Source: Flavonifractor plautii ATCC 29863 | GTDB lineage: Bacteria; Bacillota; Clostridia; Oscillospirales; Oscillospiraceae | Reading direction: 5' to 3' | Length of the DNA: 45,724 bases | Assembly (NCBI RefSeq): GCF_000239295.1 | Contig: NZ_JH417833.1 | Location: forward strand, 1-45,724 | Shown: one piece after another, positions 8,014 to 16,065 of the stretch | Numbering within the stretch: position 1 is the stretch's first letter | Layout of the letters: every line of letters starts with the position of its first letter | Program-made: the position numbers and the translations under genes | Notes under the pieces: generated by a model | Seen by the model: only the letters and a program-made list of their open reading frames with translations | The model's database searches: none | Told to the model about the DNA's origin: nothing

Positions 8014-9123
8014 TTACACGTTAAACCGGAACAGCACAATGTCGCCGTCCTTCATGACGTACTCCTTGCCCTCGGAGCGCACCAGGCCTTTCTCCTTGGC
8101 CGCGTTCATGGAGCCGCAGGCCATCAGATCGTCGAAGTTGACCACCTCGGCGCGGATGAAGCCCCGCTCAAAGTCGGTGTGGATCTTGCCCGCGGCCTGG
8201 GGGGCCTTGGTGCCCCGTTTGATCGTCCAGGCGCGGCACTCGTCCTCGCCGGAGGTGAGGAAGGAGATCAGGCCCAGCAGGGCGTAGCTGGCCTTGATGA
8301 GCCGGTCCAGGCCGGACTCGGCGATGCCCAGATCGTCCAGGAACATCTTCTTCTCCTCGCCATCCAGCTCGGCGATCTCCGCCTCCAGCTTGGCACAGAC
8401 GGGGATGACCTGGGCCCCCTCCTTGGCGGCCAGCTCCTCCACCACCTTGTAGTAGGCGTTGGCGTGGCAGTCGGCAAAGCCCTCCTCATCCAGGTTGGCG
8501 GCGTAGATGATGGGCTTGAGGGAGAGCAGCTCGGCAGTGGCGATGATGGCGGCGTCGTCCTCGTCACAGTCGAAGGAGCGGGCGGAGTTGCCGTCGTTGA
8601 GCCAGTCCTTCAGGGCGGAGAACACCTCCACCTCGCGGAGATACTTCTTGTCCCCCTTGGCGGCCTTCTGGGCCTTGTCAATACGGCGCTCCACCATCTC
8701 CACGTCGGCCATGATCAGCTCAATGTCGATAACGCCGATGTCCCCGGCGGGGTCCACGGGCACGTTGCTGCTGGTGTCAGCTACCACATGCATGATGTTC
8801 TCATCGTCGAAGCAGCGCACCACATGCACAATGGCGTCGCACTCCCGGATGTTGGCCAGAAACTTGTTGCCCAGGCCCTGGCCCTTGGAGGCGCCCTTGA
8901 CCAGGCCGGCAATGTCCACAAATTCCACCACGGCGGGGGTGGTCTTCTTGGGGTGGTACATCTCGGTCAGCGCGTCCAGCCGGTGGTCGGGTACGGCCAC
9001 CACGCCCACGTTGGGGTCGATGGTGCAGAAGGGGTAGTTGGCGCTCTCAGCGCCGGCGTTGGTAATGGCGTTGAACAGGGTGCTCTTGCCCACGTTGGGA
9101 AGGCCCACAATGCCTAATTTCAT
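8014..9123 (-). CDS. ychF: YchF/OLA1-family translation-associated ATPase
   Basis: A 369-residue Obg-family P-loop protein, full length for YchF. The P-loop GLPNVGKS is at residues 7-14, switch II is DIAGLVKGASKGQGLGN, and the C-terminal TGS region ends in a conserved block (HTDFERGFIRAEV then FRFNV). YchF proteins prefer ATP to GTP, bind ribosomes and modulate stress responses; this is family knowledge. AAAGAGGG on the minus strand is about 9 bases before ATG 9123. It stands alone, has its own promoter (9159-9187) and terminator, and is divergent from a MATE gene. Its 3' end is partly duplicated downstream. Confidence 0.95.
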   Translation of the reverse strand: MKLGIVGLPNVGKSTLFNAITNAGAESANYPFCTIDPNVGVVAVPDHRLDALTEMYHPKKTTPAVVEFVDIAGLVKGASKGQGLGNKFLANIRECDAIVHVVRCFDDENIMHVVADTSSNVPVDPAGDIGVIDIELIMADVEMVERRIDKAQKAAKGDKKYLREVEVFSALKDWLNDGNSARSFDCDEDDAAIIATAELLSLKPIIYAANLDEEGFADCHANAYYKVVEELAAKEGAQVIPVCAKLEAEIAELDGEEKKMFLDDLGIAESGLDRLIKASYALLGLISFLTSGEDECRAWTIKRGTKAPQAAGKIHTDFERGFIRAEVVNFDDLMACGSMNAAKEKGLVRSEGKEYVMKDGDIVLFRFNV

Positions 9124-9158
9124 CGGTAAAAACCCTCTTTCGGTATGTTCGTTTCCAC

Positions 9159-9187
9159 ATTATATCCGATCCCGGTGGAAAAAACAA
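9159..9187 (-). promoter_or_regulatory. Promoter of ychF
   Basis: On the minus strand TTGTTT (9187-9182) and TATAAT (9164-9159) are separated by 17 bases. The -10 is a perfect consensus, about 35 bases before the ychF start. Confidence 0.7.
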
Positions 9188-9278
9188 GCGCGCCGGGCCA
9201 ATTCAAACAGCCGCCTGCGCAGCGGTGGGGTGTTCTGGCCGTCCGGGCATTTTTGCAGGGGAAAACGGCGCGCCCCCC

Positions 9279-9307
9279 TTGCTTTTCCGACAGGAAGCGT
9301 GTAGAAT
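9279..9307 (+). promoter_or_regulatory. Promoter of the MATE gene at 9353
   Basis: TTGCTT (9279-9284) and TAGAAT (9302-9307) with 17-base spacing lie 45 bases before the coding start. The rest of the 229-base gap holds the divergent ychF promoter and nothing else I can identify. Confidence 0.55.
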
Positions 9308-9352
9308 CTTAACGCTCCTTTAACGATACGACAAAATATGGAGGGATCTCCC

Positions 9353-10711
9353 ATGGGACTGCTGCGCCAGCCCACCAGTGATATCACCAAGGGCGTGATC
9401 TGGAAACAACTCCTCGCCTTTTTCTTCCCCCTGTGGTTCGGCACCTTTTTCCAGCAGCTCTACAATACGGTGGACACCCTGGTGGTGGGCCGGTTCGTGG
9501 GCAAGGTGGCCCTGGCCGCCGTGGGCTCCACCTCCGTCATCGTCAACCTGACGGTGGGCATCTTCACCGGCCTGGCGGCCGGAGCGGTGGTGGCCATCGC
9601 CCAGCACTTCGGCGCCCGCCGCTGGGACGAGGTGCACGAGTGCGTCCACACCGCCATGCTGCTGAGCATCCTCATCGGCGCATTTTTTATGGTGACGGGC
9701 TTTGTCCTCACCCCCTGGGCCCTGCGGGCCATGGGCACCACCGAGGATGCCCTGCCCGGGGCCATACTCTATCTGCGGGTCTATTTCCTGGGTATGGTGC
9801 CCAACGTCATCTACAACATGGGTACCGGCGTGCTGCGGGCCATCGGCGACTTTCGGCGGCCCCTCTACTTCCTCATGGCCGCATCCCTGTGCAACATTGT
9901 GCTGGATCTGCTGCTGGTGGTAGTGTTCCATATGGGGGTGGCCGGCGTGGCCATCGCCACCATCTGTTCTCAGCTTCTGTCCGCCGTGCTGGTGGTGATC
10001 TCACTCATGCGCTCCGAGATGACCTCCTATCAGCTCTTTCCCAAGCGGCTGCGCATCTATGCCATGCCCATGCGCAGCATCCTGATGATCGGTGTGCCCA
10101 CCGCCCTCCAGTCGGTGATGTACAACGCCTCCAATATCGTCATCCAGGCCTCCATCAACTCCTTTGGCACCGACGCTGTGGCCGCCTGGACCGCCTACGG
10201 CAAGATGGATATCATTTTCTGGATGACCATTACCGCCATGGCCCAGTCCATCACCACCTTTGCCGGGCAGAACTACGGCGCCGGGGAGTATGAGCGCCTG
10301 AAAAAGGGCGTCCGGGTATCGGTGGCCATGACGGCGGGCTTCACCGTCCTGCTCAGCACCGCCTTCTTCCTGCTGGCCCAGCCCCTGCTGGCCATCTTCT
10401 CCCCCGACCCCGATGTGCTGGAGGTGGGGGTGGAGATGGTGCGCTTCCTGGCCCCCTGCTACATCACCTATATCCTCATCGAGCTGCTCACTGGAGCCAT
10501 CCGGGGGGCGGGCAAGTCGGTAGCCCCCATGCTCATCTCGGTCTTCGGGGTGTGCGGCCTGCGGCTGCTGTGGCTGTTCACCGTCGTGCCCGCCCACCAC
10601 ACCCTGCTGGCTGTGGAGGCCAGCTACCCCATCACCTGGGCGGTCACCTCCGTGGCCATCCTGCTCTACTACCGCTTCGGCCGGTGGCTCCACCCGCCCA
10701 AGAAGGCGTAA
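9353..10711 (+). CDS. MATE family cation-coupled efflux transporter
   Basis: A 452-residue integral membrane protein with the two-bundle MATE pattern of about twelve helices. It opens with DITKGVIWKQLLAFFFPL, and QLYNTVDTLVVGRFVG is the family hallmark of helix 1-2. MATE proteins export drugs, dyes or metabolites in exchange for Na+ or H+; the substrate cannot be read from sequence. An ATG at 9338 is in frame, but GGAGGG (9340-9345) overlaps it and is spaced 7 bases from ATG 9353, so the later start is used. The gene is monocistronic, divergent from ychF. Two other MATE genes lie in this window (14630 +, 39107 -). Confidence 0.9.
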   Translation: MGLLRQPTSDITKGVIWKQLLAFFFPLWFGTFFQQLYNTVDTLVVGRFVGKVALAAVGSTSVIVNLTVGIFTGLAAGAVVAIAQHFGARRWDEVHECVHTAMLLSILIGAFFMVTGFVLTPWALRAMGTTEDALPGAILYLRVYFLGMVPNVIYNMGTGVLRAIGDFRRPLYFLMAASLCNIVLDLLLVVVFHMGVAGVAIATICSQLLSAVLVVISLMRSEMTSYQLFPKRLRIYAMPMRSILMIGVPTALQSVMYNASNIVIQASINSFGTDAVAAWTAYGKMDIIFWMTITAMAQSITTFAGQNYGAGEYERLKKGVRVSVAMTAGFTVLLSTAFFLLAQPLLAIFSPDPDVLEVGVEMVRFLAPCYITYILIELLTGAIRGAGKSVAPMLISVFGVCGLRLLWLFTVVPAHHTLLAVEASYPITWAVTSVAILLYYRFGRWLHPPKKA

Positions 10712-10758
10712 AAGCGCCGCCCCCATATTTTGCGGGGGGACGCCGTCATTGCAGAGCC

Positions 10759-10989
10759 GTAGGGGCGGGGGCCCACACCCGCCCGCGGTCAATCTGCGGT
10801 CGGATCGGCGGGCCGATGCGGGCATCGGCCCCTACGTTGTTCAGGAGGCGGAACGATACCCGCAGGATTGCAGGGGCGGGTCCTATCCCCGCCGCAGGGT
10901 TGGGGCGGGCGGCCACAAGGGCCGCCCCTACATTTGGAGGGAGCGGTACCATTGCAGAACTGTAGGGGCGGGGCTTGTCCCCGCCCGCG
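10759..10989. repeat. Cluster of GTAGGGGCGG-type palindromic intergenic repeats
   Basis: Three degenerate units: 10759-10835 begins GTAGGGGC and ends GCCCCTAC; 10869-10931 begins GCAGGGGCGGG and ends GCCGCCCCTAC; 10962-10989 begins GTAGGGGCGGGG. Each is GC-rich and self-complementary, with inner arms such as GGGCGGCC/GGCCGCCC. Related units flank the XRE genes at 40609-40660 and 40983-41009. They fill the 345-base gap between the convergent MATE and helicase genes and encode nothing. Confidence 0.7.
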
Positions 10990-11010
10990 TCTCCCTTGCC
11001 CCCGCCGCAG

Positions 11011-11052
11011 AAGAGAAAGAGGACGCGCACGCCGGAGGTGTGCGCGTCCTCT
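11011..11052 (-). terminator. Terminator of the DEAD-box helicase gene
   Basis: On the minus strand a 13-bp stem, AGAGGACGCGCAC (11052-11040) with GTGCGCGTCCTCT (11030-11018), is followed by TTCTCTT. It begins 5 bases beyond the helicase stop. Confidence 0.75.
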
Positions 11053-11056
11053 TGGT

Positions 11057-12796
11057 TTAGTCATGGCTCAGGTAGTAGGGCTTCATCAGGCTGGGCTGCT
11101 CGGTGGAGTCCTTCTGCCCATTGGTGCGCAAGGTGACCTCCGGGGGACGGCCCCGGCCGCCGTGGCGTCCGCCGCCCTTGCGCTTCCGCGCCGCCTGGGG
11201 CTCCGGCTTCGCAGGGGGTTCCGAGGGCCTGGCGGCCTTCTTCCGCTTTTTAGCGGGCTGTTCAACTGGTTTGTCCTTTTTCGGTGCGGCCTGGGCCCGG
11301 CCGCGAGGGGCCAGCAGGCGGGCGGTGGCGTCCATGATCACGTCGCTGGCCAGGGGGTCGGGCTTGTGGAAGTCGGCAAACTCCGCCTGAACCGGCCGGG
11401 CGGGGGCAGTGGCCGTCAGGGCCTCCTCCAGGGTGGCGCTGTTGCGCTGGCCCCGCTTGCGGCGCTTTTTGGCGGAGGTCTCCCCGGCTGGCTCCGGCTG
11501 GGGAGGCTGCTCCAGTACCTTTTGGTTGGCCTTGGCCTTTCGGGCCTCGGCGGCGGCCTTGTTGGCCGCATCCCGCTGGCGGCGGCGCTCCTTGGCGGCG
11601 GCCCGGGCCTCGGCGTCCTCTGGATTCACCACCCGGCCCTTCTTGTCGCGGGGCAGGGGCTCCAGCACCTCCATGGGCCAGGGGTGGACTTCCACCACAG
11701 GGATGGCGCGGCCGATGAGCTTCTCGATGGCCTTGAGCTCGTCCTTCTCGTTGATGTCGCAGAAGGAGATGGCGGTGCCGCCCCGCCCGGCCCGGCCGGT
11801 GCGGCCGATGCGGTGGACGTAGGTCTCCGGTACGTCGGGCAGGTTGTAGTTGAACACGTGGGAGAGCTCCTCAATGTCCAGGCCCCGGGCGGCGATGTCG
11901 GTGGCCACCAGAACCTGCACCGCGCCGCTCTTGAAGTCGGCCAGGGCCTGCTGTCGGGCGGTCTGGCTCTTGTTGCCGTGGATGGCGGCGGCGGAGATAC
12001 CCGCCTTGACCAGATCCCCGGCCACCTTGTTGGCCCCGTGCTTGGTGCGGGTAAACACCAGGGCGTTTTTCACGTCCAGCTCCCGGATGAGGGCGGCGAG
12101 CAGCCTGGTCTTGTTGCCGCGGTCCACGTAGTAGAGCTTCTGGTCGATCACCTCCACCGGGGAGGAGATGGGGTCTACCGCCACCTTGACGGGGTTGTGC
12201 AGCAGGGAGTCTACCAGCCCCTGCACCTCGGGGGGCATGGTGGCGGAGAAGAAGAGGGTCTGCTTTTGGGCGGGCAGCCAGCCAAGGATGCGGCGCACGT
12301 CGTGGATGAAGCCCATGTCCAGCATCCGGTCGGCCTCGTCCAGCACGAAGATCTCCAGCCGGGACAGGTCGATGAGCTTCTGGCCGTAGAGGTCGCCCAG
12401 GCGGCCGGGGGTGGCCACCAGGATGTCCACGCCATTTTTCAGCCGCTCCACCTGGGGGGCCTGGCCCACGCCGCCGAAGATGACGGTGGAGCGCAGGGGC
12501 AGGTACTTGCCATAGGCCTCAAAGCTCTCCTGGATCTGGAGGGCCAGCTCCCGGGTGGGGGTGAGGATCAGGGCCCGGATGGGGCGGCCCTGGGCCTTAC
12601 GGCCGCTGAGCTGCTGGAGAATGGGGGCGGCGAAGGCGCAGGTCTTGCCGGTGCCGGTCTGGGCGCAGCCCAGCACGTCCCGGCCGGTCAGCGCGGGGGG
12701 AATGGCTTTTGCCTGGATGGGAGAGGGCTGCTCGTAGCCCTGGTCGGCCAGGGCCCGCAGGATGGGCTCGTTGAGGCCGAGTTCTTGAAAGGTCAT
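11057..12796 (-). CDS. DEAD-box ATP-dependent RNA helicase
   Basis: A 579-residue RNA helicase. The Q motif lies near residues 3-30 ([16 protein letters not shown]), motif I AQTGTGKT at 45-52, motif II DEAD near 147, motif III SAT near 178 and motif [15 protein letters not shown] near 325. Residues from about 390 on form a long low-complexity tail rich in Lys, Arg, Ala and Pro with several KKRKR clusters, typical of RhlE/CshA-like enzymes that remodel ribosomal or cold-stress RNA. The tail is unlike the RNA-recognition domain of DbpA, so no specific symbol is given. AAAGGACG precedes ATG 12796. The gene has its own promoter (12942-12969) and a leader of about 140 bases. Confidence 0.92.
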   Translation of the reverse strand: MTFQELGLNEPILRALADQGYEQPSPIQAKAIPPALTGRDVLGCAQTGTGKTCAFAAPILQQLSGRKAQGRPIRALILTPTRELALQIQESFEAYGKYLPLRSTVIFGGVGQAPQVERLKNGVDILVATPGRLGDLYGQKLIDLSRLEIFVLDEADRMLDMGFIHDVRRILGWLPAQKQTLFFSATMPPEVQGLVDSLLHNPVKVAVDPISSPVEVIDQKLYYVDRGNKTRLLAALIRELDVKNALVFTRTKHGANKVAGDLVKAGISAAAIHGNKSQTARQQALADFKSGAVQVLVATDIAARGLDIEELSHVFNYNLPDVPETYVHRIGRTGRAGRGGTAISFCDINEKDELKAIEKLIGRAIPVVEVHPWPMEVLEPLPRDKKGRVVNPEDAEARAAAKERRRQRDAANKAAAEARKAKANQKVLEQPPQPEPAGETSAKKRRKRGQRNSATLEEALTATAPARPVQAEFADFHKPDPLASDVIMDATARLLAPRGRAQAAPKKDKPVEQPAKKRKKAARPSEPPAKPEPQAARKRKGGGRHGGRGRPPEVTLRTNGQKDSTEQPSLMKPYYLSHD

Positions 12797-12941
12797 GTTG
12801 TTCGTCCTTTACAGCGTTTTGGCCCCTCCTGCGCCGGGGGGCGGTTGCGGGTCATACCCCACCGCGCAGAGGTGGGGGAAAACGCGGCAAAGCCCGCCGG
12901 AAAACCAGCGGGCATTTCGCACGCGATATTCGTACTCCTAA

Positions 12942-12969
12942 AGTATACCACAAATTTGGAAAAATACAA
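12942..12969 (-). promoter_or_regulatory. Promoter and structured leader of the DEAD-box gene
   Basis: Minus strand TTGTAT (12969-12964) and TATACT (12947-12942) with 16-base spacing. The transcript would carry a leader of about 140 bases with a GCCCGC/GCGGGC hairpin (12892-12913). Long leaders are common for cold-shock helicases, but no specific regulatory element is recognised. Confidence 0.55.
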
Positions 12970-12980
12970 GTGGGCGCGGC

Positions 12981-13505
12981 TCAGCCCTGGGCCTGGGCGG
13001 TGTTGAGCCCCAGCAGGCCCTGGAGCACGGCGGCTACCGTCTCCTCCAGCCCTCTCCCCTCCCCCACGTCCACGGTGAGGTCGGCGTACCGCCGGTAGAG
13101 GGGTTCCCGGGCGGCGTACACGTCGGCCAGGGTCTGGCCCGGGGCCATGGCGATGCCCCGGGTGGTGATGTTGTGTATCCGCCGCTCCAGCTCCGACAGA
13201 GGGACGTGGAGGTAGACCACCCGGCCCAGGGCCCTCAGGTGGCCGATCGCCCCCGCCCGGCAGACGGCGCTGCCTCCGGGGGCGATGACGGCGCCCGTGC
13301 AGGCCAGGGAGCAGATGGCCGCCTCCTCTGCGTCCAGAAAGGGCTCCACGCCCCGGTTGTCCAGCAGCTCCTGTAGGAGGGCCCCCTCCCGCTGCTGAAT
13401 GAGGAGGTCCACGTCCACAAACTGAAAGCCCAGGGCCTTGGCCAGCAGGACGCCCACGGTGCTCTTGCCCGAGCCGGGCATGCCGATGAGAGTGATGTTA
13501 TTCAA
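12981..13505 (-). CDS. aroK: Shikimate kinase
   Basis: A 174-residue P-loop kinase that phosphorylates shikimate at O-3 in the chorismate pathway. The P-loop GMPGSGKS (8-15) is followed by FQFVDVDLLI, which places the substrate- and metal-contact aspartates, and by APGGSAV in place of the usual GGG loop. The start is inferred to be TTG 13505: AAGGAG lies 9 bases upstream and the P-loop is then at the expected distance. The longer frame from ATG 13649 runs back into the neighbouring gene and gives an unrelated N-terminus. It lies 16 bases after the zinc-ribbon protein gene, so the two are probably cotranscribed. Confidence 0.85.
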   Translation of the reverse strand: MNNITLIGMPGSGKSTVGVLLAKALGFQFVDVDLLIQQREGALLQELLDNRGVEPFLDAEEAAICSLACTGAVIAPGGSAVCRAGAIGHLRALGRVVYLHVPLSELERRIHNITTRGIAMAPGQTLADVYAAREPLYRRYADLTVDVGEGRGLEETVAAVLQGLLGLNTAQAQG

Positions 13506-13521
13506 TCTGATTTGCTCCTTT

Positions 13522-14397
13522 TTACACGGTTCCGACCGCGCCCCAGGGCAGCTCCAGGGGAATCTGATGGACGGCAGAGGGGGTGCTGCTGTCCGGCTCC
13601 CCCTCGTACAAAGCCAGCACGGCCCCGCCGGAGGCATCCTCGGGGACAAAGAAGATCATCTGGCCGTACAGGGGGTCCTCCCACTGGGCGTCGGAGAGGG
13701 TGACCAGATATACCCCCGCGTCCTTGAGCTGCCGGGCCAGGGAGGCGTCGTCCTCCGCCAGAAGGGCGGTGCCGTCCTCCAGCCGCAGCTCGGCGGGAAA
13801 AAAGGTCAGGTCGTCCCGGCGCTCGCCCCCCTCCACCCAGAGATCCACGGCCAGGCAGCGGAAGCCCTCCCGCCGGGCCAGGGGTACGTAGGTCAGATCC
13901 ACCTCCCAGGGGTCCTCCACGGTCACCTGCTGGGTACCGTGAATGGAAAAGGGCTCCCAAAGGGCGTGAGTCCCGCCGGCGGGCTCCGCCTGGGCAACCG
14001 CCCCCGGCTCTGGGCGGCGGCCCGCAAAGGCTTCGGACAGGTTAAGCATAAGACCCAACACGAAGGGCAGGACAATGCAGAGGAGGAACAGCGACACGAG
14101 CACGAGCACCAGAAGCTTGAGCGGGGAGCGCTGCCTCCGTGCGGGGGGCTCCTCCCAGGGCGTCCCTCCCTGGGGGCCGCCGTAGGACACCGTCCGGGGG
14201 CCCACCGGTGGGGTCTTGGGCTGGGCCGCCGGGCGCGGCCGGTCCTTGGAAGCGGCCGAAACGCGGGCGGGCGGAGCCTGCGCCGGGCGGGCCCCTGCGC
14301 GGTCCGGCGGGGGATTGTAGCTGCCGCACTTGGGACAGAAGTCGTCGCTGTCGTAGTCGTAGGGCCGGCCGCAACTCGCACAGGTCACCTTCCGCAT
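13522..14397 (-). CDS. Zinc-ribbon, single-pass membrane protein of unknown function
   Basis: A 291-residue protein. A zinc ribbon (CASC, then CPKC; residues 5-25) is followed by a Pro/Ala/Arg-rich linker to about residue 105, one hydrophobic helix near 112-140 (LLVLVLVSLFLLCIVLPFVL) and an extracellular domain of about 150 residues with no family I recognise. A charged stretch before the helix implies an inside-to-outside orientation. It could be a membrane-anchored sensor or stress protein, but function is unknown. ATG 14397 follows GAAGGGGG; the upstream in-frame ATG at 14502 lies before the promoter and was rejected. Shikimate kinase follows in the same unit. Confidence 0.75.
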   Translation of the reverse strand: MRKVTCASCGRPYDYDSDDFCPKCGSYNPPPDRAGARPAQAPPARVSAASKDRPRPAAQPKTPPVGPRTVSYGGPQGGTPWEEPPARRQRSPLKLLVLVLVSLFLLCIVLPFVLGLMLNLSEAFAGRRPEPGAVAQAEPAGGTHALWEPFSIHGTQQVTVEDPWEVDLTYVPLARREGFRCLAVDLWVEGGERRDDLTFFPAELRLEDGTALLAEDDASLARQLKDAGVYLVTLSDAQWEDPLYGQMIFFVPEDASGGAVLALYEGEPDSSTPSAVHQIPLELPWGAVGTV

Positions 14398-14437
14398 GAA
14401 AATGCCCCCTTCTCGGATTTTCCTTAGAGTTAATTCC

Positions 14438-14466
14438 ATTATAACAGAAAGCAGGCCCGGCGGCAA
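14438..14466 (-). promoter_or_regulatory. Promoter of the zinc-ribbon protein/aroK unit
   Basis: Minus strand TTGCCG (14466-14461), a 17-base spacer and TATAAT (14443-14438), about 40 bases before the coding start. Confidence 0.65.
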
Positions 14467-14502
14467 CCGTCCTCCGGCCATGACCAAGGCTTCATACCGC
14501 AC

Positions 14503-14555
14503 TTGACGGCCGACAGTGGTTTCTTATACCATAAAGCGGTACGGAATGGTATAAT
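14503..14555 (+). promoter_or_regulatory. Promoter of the second MATE gene with an operator-like dyad
   Basis: TTGACG (14503-14508) and TATACC (14525-14530) are 16 bases apart. A second, extended -10 (TGGTATAAT, 14547-14555) follows. A perfect inverted repeat, TTATACCAT (14524-14532) and ATGGTATAA (14546-14554) with a 13-base spacer, overlaps both -10 elements, so a dimeric regulator could block initiation. No regulator gene adjoins it. Confidence 0.5.
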
Positions 14556-14629
14556 GGAGCCAGACTTTGCGCCATCTGTACCGGTCGCAGGCCGGAGAAA
14601 CAGCCATGAGAAAGAGAGGACATTTATCC

Positions 14630-16003
14630 ATGACCAACCGCTTGGACCGCGACTTCCACCTGCCGGGGCTGCTGCGCTTTGCCCTGCCCACCATTATTAT
14701 GATGCTGGTGGTCAGCCTCTACACCATCGTGGACGGGGTGCTGATTGCCCGCCTGGTGGGAGAGAACGCCCTGGCCGCCGCCAATGTGGCCTATCCTGCC
14801 ATCAGCTTTACCCTGGCCATGGGGATCATGCTGGGCACCGGCGGCTCCGCCGTGGTGGCCCACAAGATGGGGGCCGGATATCTGGAGGAGGCCCGGAGGG
14901 ACTTCGGCTTTCTGGCCCTGGTGGCGGTGTGCATCGGCCTGGCGGTCTGCCTGGCGGGGGCCCTGTTCGCCGGGCCGCTGGCCCGGCTGCTGGGGGCCAG
15001 CGATCTGCTGCTGGACGATACGGTCACCTATCTGCGGGTGCAGCTCTGCTTTGCACCCATGGCCATGCTCCAGCTCCTCTTTGAGAGCTTCTTTGTCACT
15101 GCCGGGCGGCCCGGCCTGGGCCTGGGGCTGGCGACTGCGGCGGGCGTCACCAACGCCGTGCTGGACTATCTCTATATGGGGCCTATGCAGATGGGCATAC
15201 TGGGCGCTGCCCTGGGCACTGTTACGGGCTACTCGATTCCCGCCGTGGCGGGGGTGCTCTTTTTCCTGCTCCGCCGGCAGGGGCTCCGCTTTGGCCGCCC
15301 CCACGGGGATCTGCGCATGCTGGGCCGGGCCTGCTTCAACGGCGCGTCCGAGATGGTGACGAACCTGTCCATGGCGGTGACTACCTTTCTCTTTAACGCT
15401 ATTATGATGGCCTACCTGGGGGAGGCGGGCGTGTCCGCCATCACCATCGTGCTCTATGCCCAGTTCCTTCTGGTGGCCCTGTATATGGGCTTCTCCATGG
15501 GGGTGGCCCCGGTGTTCAGCTTCAACCGGGGGGCGGGGCGGTATGACCGGATGCGGCGTATTTTCGGCTACTGCCTGCGGTTTATCCTGGTTTCGTCCGT
15601 GGCTATTCTGGCGGTGGCCCTGGCCCTGTCCGGGGTGGTGGTGGGGATCTTCTCCACACCCGGCTCTCCGGTGTACGCCATCGCCCTGGACGGCTTTCGA
15701 CGGTTTGCCCCCGCTTTCCTCTTTGCCGGGGTAAATATCTTCTCCTCCGCCCTCTTTACCGCCCTGTCCGATGGGCGCACCTCCGCCATTATCTCGTTTG
15801 CCCGCACCTTCGGCTTCCTGCTGCTGGGGCTGCTTCTGCTGCCCCGGCTGCTGGAGGTGGACGGCGTGTGGCTGGCCGTGCCGCTGGCGGAGCTGCTCTC
15901 CTGCCTGCTGTCGGTCTGGTTCCTCCGCCGCAAGCGGGCCGACTTCGGCTTCGGCGGTGGGGATCTCCCCCGACACGGTGGACGCGGCGGCGGACGGACC
16001 TGA
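14630..16003 (+). CDS. MATE family efflux transporter
   Basis: A 457-residue protein with about twelve transmembrane helices. It starts with DFHLPGLLRFALPTIIMMLV and carries the MATE-type SLYTIVDGVLIARLVG segment. Export of an unknown cationic compound in exchange for Na+ or H+ is expected. Two starts are plausible: ATG 14606 (CCGGAGA upstream) and ATG 14630 (AGAGGA 9 bases upstream). The second is used because the common N-terminus of such proteins begins there. The C-terminus ends in an Arg/Gly-rich tail. The gene is monocistronic, with a dyad-containing promoter and a shared terminator at 16026-16050. Confidence 0.9.
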   Translation: MTNRLDRDFHLPGLLRFALPTIIMMLVVSLYTIVDGVLIARLVGENALAAANVAYPAISFTLAMGIMLGTGGSAVVAHKMGAGYLEEARRDFGFLALVAVCIGLAVCLAGALFAGPLARLLGASDLLLDDTVTYLRVQLCFAPMAMLQLLFESFFVTAGRPGLGLGLATAAGVTNAVLDYLYMGPMQMGILGAALGTVTGYSIPAVAGVLFFLLRRQGLRFGRPHGDLRMLGRACFNGASEMVTNLSMAVTTFLFNAIMMAYLGEAGVSAITIVLYAQFLLVALYMGFSMGVAPVFSFNRGAGRYDRMRRIFGYCLRFILVSSVAILAVALALSGVVVGIFSTPGSPVYAIALDGFRRFAPAFLFAGVNIFSSALFTALSDGRTSAIISFARTFGFLLLGLLLLPRLLEVDGVWLAVPLAELLSCLLSVWFLRRKRADFGFGGGDLPRHGGRGGGRT

Positions 16004-16025
16004 CGGAAGCGAAGCCATTATAAAA

Positions 16026-16050
16026 GCCCCCGGCGCAACGCGCCGGGGGC
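16026..16050. terminator. Bidirectional terminator between MATE and dehydrogenase genes
   Basis: GCCCCCGGCGC (16026-16036) pairs with GCGCCGGGGGC (16040-16050), an 11-bp stem with a 3-base loop. On the minus strand it is followed by TTTTATAA, a good U-run for the dehydrogenase gene. On the plus strand CTCTCATTG follows. Confidence 0.8.
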
Positions 16051-16065
16051 CTCTCATTGTACTTT

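Noticed and set aside
7715-8287. 190-codon plus-strand frame after the DUF1667 gene
   Set aside because: It runs through a terminator, two hairpins and a duplicated ychF end, then antisense through ychF; the repeat within the protein is just the DNA duplication.
10759-10989. CRISPR-like array
   Set aside because: Units vary in length and sequence, are palindromic throughout, lack uniform spacers, and no cas genes are present.
10868-13006. 712-codon plus-strand frame opposite the DEAD-box helicase
   Set aside because: Shadow frame beginning inside palindromic repeats and running antisense to a gene with all helicase motifs.
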